Source: Pedobacter panaciterrae (GTDB lineage: Bacteria; Bacteroidota; Bacteroidia; Sphingobacteriales; Sphingobacteriaceae). Taken from it: a stretch of 39,011 bases of DNA. The notes beneath the pieces were generated by a model. The model worked only from the letters and a program-made list of their open reading frames with translations, was not told the DNA's origin and made no database searches. Numbering within the stretch: position 1 is the first letter of the stretch; each line of letters starts with the position of its first letter. A program made the position numbers and the translations under genes. This document shows, piece after piece, positions 17,205-24,755 of the stretch. Where the stretch lies: positions 1-39,011 of the forward strand of contig NZ_LGEL01000053.1 in assembly GCF_001636695.1 (NCBI RefSeq), given 5' to 3'.

Positions 17205-17495
17205 ATGATATTAGAAGCTGCTGTTCTGTACATTAAACAAGGACAAAGTGATCAATTTGAATCAGACTTTATAAAGGCAAGCCAGTATATAAGGCTAATA
17301 CCCGGATACATTAAGCACACTTTGCAGAAGTGCATTGAACAAGACTACAAATACTTATTACTTGTTGAATGGGAGAAACTTGAGGATCATACGATTGGAT
17401 TCAGACAATCAGAAGTATATAACAATTGGAAGGAGCTTTTACACCATTACTATGAACCATTTCCTATTGTAGAACACTTTCAGACTGTACATTAA
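17205..17495 (+). CDS. ABM-domain (antibiotic biosynthesis monooxygenase-like) protein
   Basis: A 96-residue protein with a single ferredoxin-like ABM fold: MILEAAVLYIKQGQSDQFES at the first strand and helix, SQYIRLIPGYIKHTLQKCIE, YKYLLLVEWEKLEDHTIGFR and the end HHYYEPFPIVEHF. Such small dimeric proteins degrade or modify aromatic or reactive metabolites, or heme in some branches; the substrate is unknown here. The ATG at 17205 fits the family start; a TTG at 17178 would add nine residues. It is 61 bp after ligD on the same strand and could be cotranscribed with it. Confidence 0.8.
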   Translation: MILEAAVLYIKQGQSDQFESDFIKASQYIRLIPGYIKHTLQKCIEQDYKYLLLVEWEKLEDHTIGFRQSEVYNNWKELLHHYYEPFPIVEHFQTVH

Positions 17496-17496
17496 T

Positions 17497-17709
17497 CTAT
17501 TCTTTAGGAGCATTCTTTATAGTATGTACAGGTTGTTCACTTTCTTCCCTTTTTTTTGCAGGATTTTTAAAGTTAGCCTCTTCTTTATTATAATCTTTAT
17601 CTTCAGGTTTTTTTACAGCCTTGTTTCCTTGTGGAACTTTATGCTTAGGGATTTCTTCTTTGAAGTTACTGCTTGGTTTTTCATTTTTCTTTTTAGGCTC
17701 GCTATTCAT
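17497..17709 (-). CDS. Small hydrophilic, probably disordered protein
   Basis: A 70-residue protein from the ATG at 17709 (an upstream ATG at 17733 would add MTILTILD). More than half of it is Lys, Glu, Asp, Asn and Pro, with repeated KK, EEI and PKHKVPQ-like segments and no hydrophobic core, so it should be disordered. Such small hydrophilic proteins are frequent in Bacteroidota stress loci, sometimes with hydrophilin-like roles in desiccation; that role is inferred. Its stop lies one base beyond the stop of the convergent ABM gene. The opposite strand is also open, but it encodes a Phe-rich stretch typical of an antisense shadow. Confidence 0.6.
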   Translation of the reverse strand: MNSEPKKKNEKPSSNFKEEIPKHKVPQGNKAVKKPEDKDYNKEEANFKNPAKKREESEQPVHTIKNAPKE

Positions 17710-17877
17710 ATCCAAAATCGTTAAAATAGTCATTATTGACTACCTGTGATATAACATTTTTTTTTTGTGCATTGTTTAGTATTTATTTTTCTTAATGAGG
17801 TAATCATGTAAATCAGCGCATATGATTAAACATTCCTGACTTTTTTATTTTGTATTTTTAACTTTCAATTGAGTTTT

Positions 17878-18157
17878 ATGGCTAAACAAAGCGCAGGCAT
17901 TCTACTATACAGGTTTACTGCAGAAGAGCTTGAGGTTTTACTGGTTCATCCTGGTGGCCCTTTTTTTCGAAATAAAGATAAGGACTGGTGGAAGATACCT
18001 AAGGGTGAAGTACTCTCAAATGAGCAACCATTTGATGCTGCTACACGTGAGTTTCATGAAGAGACTGGTTATCTCCCTCATGGAAATTTTATGGCGTTGA
18101 ACCCAGCAAGCGTTTTTACAGGAGCTTGAAAATTTATTAAATAAGCCTAAACATTAA
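17878..18157 (+). pseudogene. Nudix hydrolase with internal deletion and frameshift
   Basis: The first 75 or so codons are a normal Nudix N-terminus: MAKQSAGILLYRF, LLVHPGGPFF, and a perfect Nudix box from GEVLSNE to REFHEETGY. After GNFMALNPA the frame ends at TGA (18127-18129), only 83 residues in; relatives have about 150. A second frame then continues QQAFLQELENLLNKPKH to TAA at 18155-18157, which is the usual C-terminus of this family. The middle, some 55-60 codons with the later beta strands, is missing and the remaining parts are out of frame. The junction lies at CAGCA near 18105-18112. The catalytic box is intact but the fold should be incomplete. Confidence 0.75.
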
Positions 18158-18204
18158 TTATGTAAGGCTGTTTACTGAATACATCAAAACTTAAATATTA
18201 GGTT

Positions 18205-18825
18205 ATGAAATCAAACACTGAAAACATGCCAGGTGAAGAACAAGTTCCTTCACAGCAAACAGGAACTGAAATGAATGCTGTAGAAAAAAGAGAAATGGCT
18301 TCAGAAGCAGAAGCCATTCTTTTTTTTAAAACCGTTAAGGATCGTTTGCTGGATGTTAACCAATGGGATAAAATTGCAGGTGGTGCGATGTCTAATTTCT
18401 TTCTAACAGATTCAAACGGAAATCCTGTGGAGCGTAGGGCTACCAGAGGTGACCGAATCAAGATTAATATCCCTGGTCCGGGTACTCAAGCGGGTAGTGG
18501 TTATGATTGGGTAGAAATTGAGGAGATTAAAGAGCAGCACCTCAACGGATCAGAAATTTTAAGTATGCAAGCAAGACCTGCGTCAAATCCATTGAATCTC
18601 AATGAAGATATTGCTCATTTTCTAACTGAAGCAGCTACCTCTACTTTTCAGGTGAAGCGGATCGGTAACATCATTTATGCTGAGGAACATGGCAGGAATG
18701 AGGTGCCAAATAACCAAACCTCGAATACGGTAGACAATGTTCGCAATACTTTTGTTGGATGGGGTGCTAAGATTGGATTTTCTTACCCACAATGGAAAGC
18801 ATTGGTAAAAGGTCTGCTGGATTAA
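18205..18825 (+). CDS. Unrecognised 206-residue protein
   Basis: Family not recognised. The first 25 residues are polar and probably disordered. A region rich in Ala and Glu (EKREMASEAEAILFFKTVKD) leads to DVNQWDKIAGGAMSNFFLTD, then RRATRGDRIKINIPGPGTQA and YDWVEIEEIKEQ, which look like a beta-rich small domain. The C-terminal third has a helix (EDIAHFLTEAATSTF), a strand pair, and a final VGWGAKIGFSYPQWKALVKG. There is no signal peptide or membrane segment, so it is cytoplasmic. It starts 47 bp after the Nudix remnant on the same strand and its stop overlaps the stop of the convergent DUF1634 gene by 4 bp. Confidence 0.7.
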   Translation: MKSNTENMPGEEQVPSQQTGTEMNAVEKREMASEAEAILFFKTVKDRLLDVNQWDKIAGGAMSNFFLTDSNGNPVERRATRGDRIKINIPGPGTQAGSGYDWVEIEEIKEQHLNGSEILSMQARPASNPLNLNEDIAHFLTEAATSTFQVKRIGNIIYAEEHGRNEVPNNQTSNTVDNVRNTFVGWGAKIGFSYPQWKALVKGLLD

Positions 18826-19223
18826 ACCTTTAGTCCGCCGAACATACTGAAGAGGATCACACATAACACTAACAGTGTAATGCCTATATATAGCTTGTCT
18901 TTTTCCAGTACGAAAGCAAAAAGCGAAAATGCAATCCTTAGTATGGGTGTTGCAATCAATAAAAGCACACCAAACTGGATAAATTCTTTGGCTTGTAAAT
19001 GGGCAACACCACTAAATATTCCATTGAAAGAAGTATAACCTGGACCTTCGCCAATAAACCGGGTATAGTCTGGAACAACAATATGCCCCTGTTGAAACAA
19101 ATAAACTGCACCTCCAGCCAGCACAACTAAACTGGAAATAATTACACCGTATCGCAGTTGTAGACCTACCAGCTTCTCTACATCCCTATCAACCCAATAG
19201 GCTTTTGACAAAATCTTTTTCAT
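18822..19223 (-). CDS. DUF1634 membrane protein
   Basis: A 133-residue protein with three hydrophobic helices at about 28-47, 79-105 and 113-130. LQLRYGVIISSLVVLAGGAV and FIQFGVLLLIATPILRIAFS are family-like segments. DUF1634 proteins are typically encoded directly after a TauE/SafE exporter, as here with a 21-bp gap, and are presumed to work with it in the inner membrane. It is the last gene of the GntR-TauE-DUF1634 operon. Confidence 0.85.
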   Translation of the reverse strand: MKKILSKAYWVDRDVEKLVGLQLRYGVIISSLVVLAGGAVYLFQQGHIVVPDYTRFIGEGPGYTSFNGIFSGVAHLQAKEFIQFGVLLLIATPILRIAFSLFAFVLEKDKLYIGITLLVLCVILFSMFGGLKV

Positions 19224-19244
19224 AAATTCTTCTTTCTATATTCT

Positions 19245-20078
19245 TTAAAATTTGTGATTATAACCATTGTAAATCATCTCCAATGCGACAAAAGTAATGG
19301 CAATACAGAAAATAATGCGCAGTACAGTGGGATTCATTTTGGTTAGCAATTTAGAGCCGGTAAAAGCACCTCCCAGTACGCCTAGTATCACCGGAAATGC
19401 CAGACCAGGATCCATGTAACCTCTTTGCAGGTAAACCACTGCGCTAGCTGCTGCCGTTACTCCGATCATAAAATTACTAGTAGTAGTACTTACCTTAAAT
19501 GGTATACGCATGGTAGCGTCCATTGCAAGTACTTTTAGTGCACCAGAACCTATTCCTAATAACCCTGAGATTACACCCGCTACTGTCATAATTGAAAAAC
19601 CGGCACCTACATTCTTGATCTTATAGTTCACCTGCCCATCTTTGGTTGGATAACTGCTGTTTAATTTAAGTAGCGTTGCCAGTTGGCTACCATCGTTAGA
19701 AGCTTCCTGGGTTTTTTTTCGCAAGGTCATCGCAGCAGAGAAAATAAGGATACCACCAAACAACATTGCAATAGTGTTTGTTGGAGTATATACCGCGATC
19801 AGTGCACCGATAACCGCACCTATGGTAGTGGCTATTTCTAAAAACATTCCTAATCGAATATTCGTAATACCTTCTTTAACGTACGCAGTTGCCGCCCCTG
19901 ATGAGGTAGCTATAGAGGCTAGTAGTGCTGCTCCAATTGCATAGCGAATATCTACATGAAAAACCAGAGTAAGTAGAGGAATGATTACCACACCGCCACC
20001 GAGGCCTGTTAAAGAACCAAGTAAACCTGCAAAATAAGCGCCGATCAACAAGATAATGGTAAATGTTAAAATGGTCAT
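19245..20078 (-). CDS. TauE/SafE-family anion exporter
   Basis: A 277-residue inner-membrane protein of about eight helices. The two halves each carry the Gly-rich family motif: GLLGSLTGLGGGVVIIPLLT near residue 19 and VISGLLGIGSGALKVLAMD near 165. Members export sulfite, sulfoacetate or related organic sulfur or carboxylate anions. Substrate is not determined by sequence. It lies between the GntR-type regulator (5 bp upstream) and DUF1634 (21 bp downstream), a conserved arrangement suggesting induction by the substrate. Confidence 0.88.
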   Translation of the reverse strand: MTILTFTIILLIGAYFAGLLGSLTGLGGGVVIIPLLTLVFHVDIRYAIGAALLASIATSSGAATAYVKEGITNIRLGMFLEIATTIGAVIGALIAVYTPTNTIAMLFGGILIFSAAMTLRKKTQEASNDGSQLATLLKLNSSYPTKDGQVNYKIKNVGAGFSIMTVAGVISGLLGIGSGALKVLAMDATMRIPFKVSTTTSNFMIGVTAAASAVVYLQRGYMDPGLAFPVILGVLGGAFTGSKLLTKMNPTVLRIIFCIAITFVALEMIYNGYNHKF

Positions 20079-20083
20079 GACAA

Positions 20084-20743
20084 TTAATAATTATGATCTA
20101 AAATTTGTTGAATAATTTGTTGCGCCTGTTTTGGCTTACGACCTTTAATGGCATTAAATAATTGTTCGTGCAAATGATGACTTAGCGCGAACTGACTAAC
20201 ACCCTGTTTTTCACGTTTATTAAAAAAGTCTCTAATGATATGAGAAAAGCTTTGATAAAGATCAGCCAGGACACTATTTTGAGATGCTCTGGCTATTGCC
20301 ATATGAAAAGCGATATCTGCATCAGCGCAAGCCTGTTGTTGTTCATGTTCTATAGCATCACGGCGAGCTTTAAGAAAACTTTCAATAGTAGCAATTTGCT
20401 CGGTGGAACTTTGTTCTGCCGCTAATCTTACTATCTCATTTTCAAGCAGGCTTCGCACAGCATTAATATCTTCAAAGTCAGCCTGGCGTAAACGCTGATC
20501 AATCGTTTGGCCAGACAAGTTTGTGTTTACAACAGTACCATAGCCCTGCTTTACTGTTAGAATACCTGAATTTACTAAAGTCTTTACTGCTTCGCGTATG
20601 GTTGAGCGCCCTACACTGTAAAGCTTCATCAATTCTGGTTCAGAGGGTATCTTTTTTCCGACCGGGAACTTATTCTGTGAGATGTCGTCTTTTAACTGGT
20701 TGGTTATCCGATCCCCAAGCTTTTCTTTTATTTTCATTACCAT
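20084..20743 (-). CDS. GntR/FadR-family regulator
   Basis: A 219-residue regulator from the ATG at 20743. The N-terminal winged helix has KKIPSEPELMKLYSVGRSTI and REAVKTLVNSGILTVKQGYG; the C-terminal FCD domain (about 90-215) has DINAVRSLLENEIVRLAAEQ, DADIAFHMAIARASQN and SHHLHEQLFNAIKGR. The Asp and His residues in these segments correspond to the metal-binding ligand site of FCD proteins. A GTG at 20755 is open in frame, but it lies inside the probable -7 element, so the start is at 20743 or at 20737. It most likely represses its own operon until an organic acid or sulfonate binds. Confidence 0.88.
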   Translation of the reverse strand: MVMKIKEKLGDRITNQLKDDISQNKFPVGKKIPSEPELMKLYSVGRSTIREAVKTLVNSGILTVKQGYGTVVNTNLSGQTIDQRLRQADFEDINAVRSLLENEIVRLAAEQSSTEQIATIESFLKARRDAIEHEQQQACADADIAFHMAIARASQNSVLADLYQSFSHIIRDFFNKREKQGVSQFALSHHLHEQLFNAIKGRKPKQAQQIIQQILDHNY

Positions 20744-20754
20744 ACGTTGACGCA

Positions 20755-20790
20755 CAAAGATATGATGAATATTTTAAACATCAGATGTTT
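20755..20790 (-). promoter_or_regulatory. Promoter and operator of the GntR-TauE operon
   Basis: On the minus strand TATCTTTG (20762-20755) is an exact TAnnTTTG -7 element. A perfect inverted repeat, AAACATC-A-GATGTTT (20776-20790), covers the position of the -33 element, 19 nt upstream (TCTG, one mismatch). A repressor bound there would block the promoter. The predicted start of transcription, near 20748, leaves a leader of only about 5-11 nt. Confidence 0.6.
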
Positions 20791-20980
20791 TAGTATTTTT
20801 TTTTAGAGAGCGAAATTATCTTAAGCAAGATAAGTAGGAAGTGTTATTATTTAGAATTATTATAAATAATGAAAAATAATTATAACTTTGAACAAATTCA
20901 GATTTTGCCTGATCCAACTTTAGTTAATTGTTGAGCAGCAGATTCGACAATCAAATGAAGATCATGTATTATAAATGGAT

Positions 20981-20998
20981 TGTTTCGGTTGCGAAACA
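20981..20998. repeat. Short perfect hairpin, possible operator or leader structure
   Basis: TGTTTCG (20981-20987) and CGAAACA (20992-20998) pair around a GTTG loop, 28 bp before the small Cys-protein start. There is no T-run on either side, so it is not a terminator. A -7-like TAACTTTG occurs upstream at 20883-20890, which would put the hairpin in the leader RNA. Confidence 0.35.
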
Positions 20999-21025
20999 CC
21001 AGATTGAATATATAAAAATAGGAAT

Positions 21026-21358
21026 ATGTGCCAGACAAGAGTATTAATTAGCAGTGGAAAAACAGTAATTAGCAACTGCATTGGATGCAGAATGTATTAC
21101 GTATGGCATTGTAATCTTGCCCTAAATTTTCCAGAAGCAGGATTTAACTCTTTTAAAGAAATTGTAGATACGGTTTGCGTTAAAAAGAATTTATTGCCTT
21201 TTCCTGATGGCCACGACCGTATAATTCTGCATACACCCAATGATGACATAAGCTTTGTTTTCGACCTGGAAGAACTAGAAGATTTTAAATTAGCACTGGC
21301 TGAAGCAGTGTATATGAATGAAGTATATATGCTGATGGAAAGGGAGCCAGGACAATAA
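21026..21358 (+). CDS. Small cysteine-containing protein (perhaps DUF6686-like)
   Basis: A 110-residue cytoplasmic protein. It begins MCQTRV and has a CIGCRMYYVWHCNLALNFPE segment, followed by a helix (FNSFKEIVDTVC), HDRIILHTPND, and an acidic C-terminal helix with DLEELEDFKLALAEAVYM. The Cys residues at 2, 18, 21 and 29 could bind a metal. The pattern recalls a Bacteroidota family I believe is DUF6686, but this is from memory. Function unknown. It stands alone, about 280 bp from the divergent GntR gene. Confidence 0.6.
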   Translation: MCQTRVLISSGKTVISNCIGCRMYYVWHCNLALNFPEAGFNSFKEIVDTVCVKKNLLPFPDGHDRIILHTPNDDISFVFDLEELEDFKLALAEAVYMNEVYMLMEREPGQ

Positions 21359-21462
21359 CGCTAATATCTATAAAAACTATTATAATATTTTTCAGTACTT
21401 TATTGTATCTTGAGTCGGTTTTACCTTGATTCCGATAAACTTCAAAAAAAAGTAATTAATAG

Positions 21463-22890
21463 ATGTTATTAAAGAAAAGGAAACTGAAAATCTTACGAGT
21501 AACTGTATTTACCTTAGTTCCTTTAACTTTGATAGGATTGGGACTTTCACCTTTAAATGCAAATCCTAATCCACCTGCTGACCGGCCAAATATTATTTAT
21601 ATCCTTACAGATGATATGGGTTATAGTGATGTAAGCTGTTTCGGTGGTAATTTTGTACCCACGCCCAATATCGACAGGATTGCAGCTAACGGAAGGAAAT
21701 TCAACCATTTCTACAGTGCCGCAGCTATATGCTCACCATCAAGAGCTGGTTTCATAACTGGCAACTATCCTGGGAGGTGGAATTTCACAACTTACTTAGA
21801 TAATCGAAAACATAACCGTAATGCAGAACAGGCAGATTTTCTTGATCCTGAAGCACCAACTATTGCCAAATTCTTTAAAACTGCGGGATATGCTACAGGG
21901 CATTTCGGGAAATGGCATTTAGGAGGTGGCCGTGATGTTACGAATGCGCCAGGATTTGAAAAATATGGATTTGATGAGCACGTTAGCACATATGAGAGTC
22001 CTGATCCTGATCCTTTGATTACAGCTACAAACTGGATATGGTCTGAAAAGGACAGCATAAAACGATGGGACCGCACTAAATACTTTGTAGATAAAACTTT
22101 GGAATTTATGCGAAAACATAAAGGACAACCATGTTTTATTAATCTTTGGCCAGATGATGTTCATACTCCCTGGGTACCACGCAAAGAAACAGAATACACC
22201 GGAAAATACCCTATGAACCCCGAAGAGGAGCAGGCATTTAAACTGGTGTTAAAAGAATATGACACCCAGATTGGCAGGCTGTTGGATGGAATTAAAAGTA
22301 TGGGGCTTGATAAAAATACAATTGTTATTTTTACTAGCGATAACGGGCCTCTGCCAAGCTTTAAGGGCAGTAGGGCTGCAGGATTACGTGGCTCTAAACT
22401 TTCGTTATATGAAGGTGGTGTGCGTATGCCATTTATTATCAGTTGGCCAGATCACATTAAGCCTGGCACAACAGATGATAGTTCGGAGCTAAGCGCGTTA
22501 GATATGCTTCCTTCATTAGCTAAAATAGCGGGAGTTAAGCTTCCGAATAGCTACCGCAGTGATGGTAAGGACCGTAGTTCAACCTTACTCGGTAAATCAT
22601 CCTCCAGAAATATGGATATGTACTGGGAATATGGCCGTAACAATATTGCCTTCAAATATCCTCAAGGCCGCAACAAAAGTCCCAATCTGGCTATAAGATC
22701 AGGTCAATGGAAATTTTTGATGAATAGCGATGGCAGTGATATACAGCTCTATGATATACTTAAAGATCAAAACGAATCCAAAGACCTTGCAGAAAGCTAT
22801 CCTAAAATCACTCAGGAATTGAAAAAAAAATTGAATAAATGGTGGATGTCACTTCCTAGAAACACTATTAATAACCAAAATTTTCATTAA
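21463..22890 (+). CDS. Secreted sulfatase, formylglycine type
   Basis: A 475-residue sulfatase with an N-terminal signal or anchor helix (about 11-33). The sulfatase signature CSPSRAGFITG has Cys 90, which an activating enzyme converts to formylglycine. Metal and active-site residues are recognisable: D50/D51 (LTDDMGYSD), K150 and H152 (FGKWHLGG), H234 (DDVHTPW), D293/N294 (SDNGP) and K312. It removes sulfate from a polysaccharide or other sulfate ester in the periplasm. The C-terminal segment GQWKFLMNSDGSDIQLYDIL is the usual subdomain. It is not beside the SusCD operon and no activating enzyme is in the window, so the substrate is open. Confidence 0.9.
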   Translation: MLLKKRKLKILRVTVFTLVPLTLIGLGLSPLNANPNPPADRPNIIYILTDDMGYSDVSCFGGNFVPTPNIDRIAANGRKFNHFYSAAAICSPSRAGFITGNYPGRWNFTTYLDNRKHNRNAEQADFLDPEAPTIAKFFKTAGYATGHFGKWHLGGGRDVTNAPGFEKYGFDEHVSTYESPDPDPLITATNWIWSEKDSIKRWDRTKYFVDKTLEFMRKHKGQPCFINLWPDDVHTPWVPRKETEYTGKYPMNPEEEQAFKLVLKEYDTQIGRLLDGIKSMGLDKNTIVIFTSDNGPLPSFKGSRAAGLRGSKLSLYEGGVRMPFIISWPDHIKPGTTDDSSELSALDMLPSLAKIAGVKLPNSYRSDGKDRSSTLLGKSSSRNMDMYWEYGRNNIAFKYPQGRNKSPNLAIRSGQWKFLMNSDGSDIQLYDILKDQNESKDLAESYPKITQELKKKLNKWWMSLPRNTINNQNFH

Positions 22891-22933
22891 TTTGTACAAG
22901 TTCTTTCGTTTATAATTCATAATCTAACTTCAT

Positions 22934-23389
22934 ATGAAAACAACTCAATATTTAACGATCATTTTATGCCTGCTATCTCTTGGTGCATGTAATATTTTTA
23001 AAAAATCTACTACATCAAAAACAGGTGAAGACACTATGAAAACCAGCGTAATTACAGACCGTAAATGGAAGTTAATTGAACTTGCAGGCAAACCGGTTGC
23101 CGATAAGATAAATGATAAAGAACCATTTATCCTACTTCAAAAAAGTGACAATCGCTATTCTGCTTCCGGGGGATGTAACGGACTGGGTGGCACATTTGAA
23201 TTGCTAGAAAATGGAAGAATAAAATTCTCACAGGGAATGTCGACTATGATGGCTTGTGAGAATATGGAGATTGAAAAAGGTCTAAGTGAAGCGTTAATTA
23301 CTGCCGATAATTATAGCCTTAATGGAGATAATCTATCATTAAATAAAGCAAGGATGGCGCCTTTAGCTCGTTTTAAAGCTGTCAAATAG
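22934..23389 (+). CDS. META-domain lipoprotein (HslJ-like)
   Basis: A 151-residue lipoprotein: signal peptide with lipobox SLGAC and Cys at about 19, then one META domain. Diagnostic segments are RKWKLIELAGKPV, SGGCNGLGGTFELLENGRIK and FSQGMSTMMACEN, which match the HslJ pattern of WxL, GCN and T(x)MAC. The family is linked to heat and drug tolerance in other bacteria, mechanism unknown. It follows the sulfatase by 43 bp on the same strand and may be cotranscribed with it, though no functional link is evident. Confidence 0.88.
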   Translation: MKTTQYLTIILCLLSLGACNIFKKSTTSKTGEDTMKTSVITDRKWKLIELAGKPVADKINDKEPFILLQKSDNRYSASGGCNGLGGTFELLENGRIKFSQGMSTMMACENMEIEKGLSEALITADNYSLNGDNLSLNKARMAPLARFKAVK

Positions 23390-23493
23390 TTTGAATGATA
23401 TTTGGTGCATTACATAATTTATTTGCTGCATGATCACAAGACAGCGAACTAATTGGCTCAAGATGTTAATATAAACCAACGAGTTCATATTTC

Positions 23494-24243
23494 TTAGACT
23501 AATAAGCGATCTTTAGCGTATTTAATGTAATTTCTCATTATGAAATCCATAACAAAGCCCATATTCAAGTAGATATTCTTACCTAATTCTGAAGCTTGCA
23601 AATAAGCATATTCTACTTGATTGTCTATGGCTTTATTTAAAATGTATGACATTGTCTCTTCAGCAAATCCTCTTTTCCTCATTTCTGGGACAATACCTAA
23701 TCCATGTATACCGATTGCATTTTCAGTCTGGTAGGTGATGACTGTACCTATCGGGGCGTTATCCAGATGAATGATATAATAATTTATTTTATCACATGTT
23801 CTATTCAATATTTCCAGGCTGATATTGTATTTAAAGGATTGGGGGTATAAATCAGTCCAGATTTTTGCTTGTTCAACTCGATTTACATTCTCAAAAGTTA
23901 ATCGCTGTTCTTGCTTAAACTTTTGGTTAAGCTGCATGGACATTCCCAATTGTGTTGACTTTTGCTCAAATCCGCTCTGTTCGATGAGTTTATAGTTGGT
24001 GCTTTCTATATTATCCCAGTGAGAAAATGATAAACCAACAGGGGAGGAGATGATAAGTTCCCTGATCTCTTTTAGGACATCTTCATCTAACTCTTGCTCT
24101 AACCAGACACGATTTGGCCAGTCCGAATTTGAAATCCGGCAATAGCTAAACGTTTCTCCTGAAAAATATCCTTGAAATGGAGCACTGGCTTTTTCCCAGA
24201 ATGTAACTAAGTTCTTGATATTTAGTAAGGCATGTTTATTCAT
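23494..24243 (-). CDS. GNAT-family acetyltransferase
   Basis: A 249-residue protein from the ATG at 24243, which lies 5 bp after the stop of the YdcZ gene; the longer open frame upstream overlaps that gene and is not used. The C-terminal half is the GNAT fold with strand IGTVITYQTENAIGIHGLGI and the acetyl-CoA loop VPEMRKRGFAEETMSYIL (R/Q-x-x-G-x-A type). The N-terminal 120 residues form a second, weaker GNAT-like or substrate domain. The substrate is unknown. It is the last gene of a Crp-YdcZ-GNAT run, with the permease as neighbour. Confidence 0.8.
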   Translation of the reverse strand: MNKHALLNIKNLVTFWEKASAPFQGYFSGETFSYCRISNSDWPNRVWLEQELDEDVLKEIRELIISSPVGLSFSHWDNIESTNYKLIEQSGFEQKSTQLGMSMQLNQKFKQEQRLTFENVNRVEQAKIWTDLYPQSFKYNISLEILNRTCDKINYYIIHLDNAPIGTVITYQTENAIGIHGLGIVPEMRKRGFAEETMSYILNKAIDNQVEYAYLQASELGKNIYLNMGFVMDFIMRNYIKYAKDRLLV

Positions 24244-24248
24244 GATGC

Positions 24249-24698
24249 TTATTTTGAATTGATGAGTAGTATACCGGTTATCATGGCCATTATTCCTATT
24301 ATTTTCTTTAATGTTATTGGTTCTACCGGCAAATTTAACCAGCCAAAGTGTGTAGCAAAGGCTGAAAAAATAAGTTGTCCACATAAGCCTAATGAGATCA
24401 TTTTAGAAAGCCCAAGTTTAGGAATACTGTAAAAATAAAAGGAAATGCCGATCACGCTAAAAAGTCCGCCTGTAAACCATAAATACCAGGGGACTTTTTT
24501 GAGAAGGTTGGGATTGGGCATCTCGTTAAAGAACATTAAAACAAAAACCGAAGCAAACAACAGGCTGCTAAAAGATGTAGCTATAGTAGCCAATAGCGGT
24601 TTTTTTAGCAAAACACCTAAATGAGCGTTAAAACCTGCCTGAATAGCTAAAAAAACGCCACCAAAAAAAGCAACTACGGAAACCAATTGTTGATTCAT
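24249..24698 (-). CDS. YdcZ-type (DUF606) DMT permease
   Basis: A 149-residue, five-helix inner-membrane protein: VAFFGGVFLAIQAGFNAHLG, ATIATSFSSLLFASVFVLMF, YLWFTGGLFSVIGISFYFYS, LGLCGQLIFSAFATHFGW and KKIIGIMAMITGILLI. This is the half-size DMT form that works as a dimer. GGxxxxxQAGxN at the first helix is family-typical. The export substrate is unknown. It lies 57 bp after the Crp-like regulator and 5 bp before the acetyltransferase, so the three are probably one transcription unit. Confidence 0.85.
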   Translation of the reverse strand: MNQQLVSVVAFFGGVFLAIQAGFNAHLGVLLKKPLLATIATSFSSLLFASVFVLMFFNEMPNPNLLKKVPWYLWFTGGLFSVIGISFYFYSIPKLGLSKMISLGLCGQLIFSAFATHFGWLNLPVEPITLKKIIGIMAMITGILLINSK

Positions 24699-24755
24699 AT
24701 GACAAAGTTAGACTGATGTTTTTCGATTCTACTTTACATATGTTGATTGGTCTAT

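Noticed and set aside
17524-17724. 66-residue Phe-rich frame opposite the hydrophilic protein
   Set aside because: It is the antisense of a Lys/Glu-rich gene, which naturally reads as Phe/Leu. No start signal or family.
20955-21048. 30-residue frame starting MKIMYYKWIVSV
   Set aside because: It overlaps the start of the small Cys-protein gene in another frame and spans a hairpin; probably chance.
24244-24384. N-terminal extension of the acetyltransferase frame
   Set aside because: It overlaps the YdcZ gene in another frame and has no GNAT character; the ATG at 24243 sits 5 bp after the permease stop.
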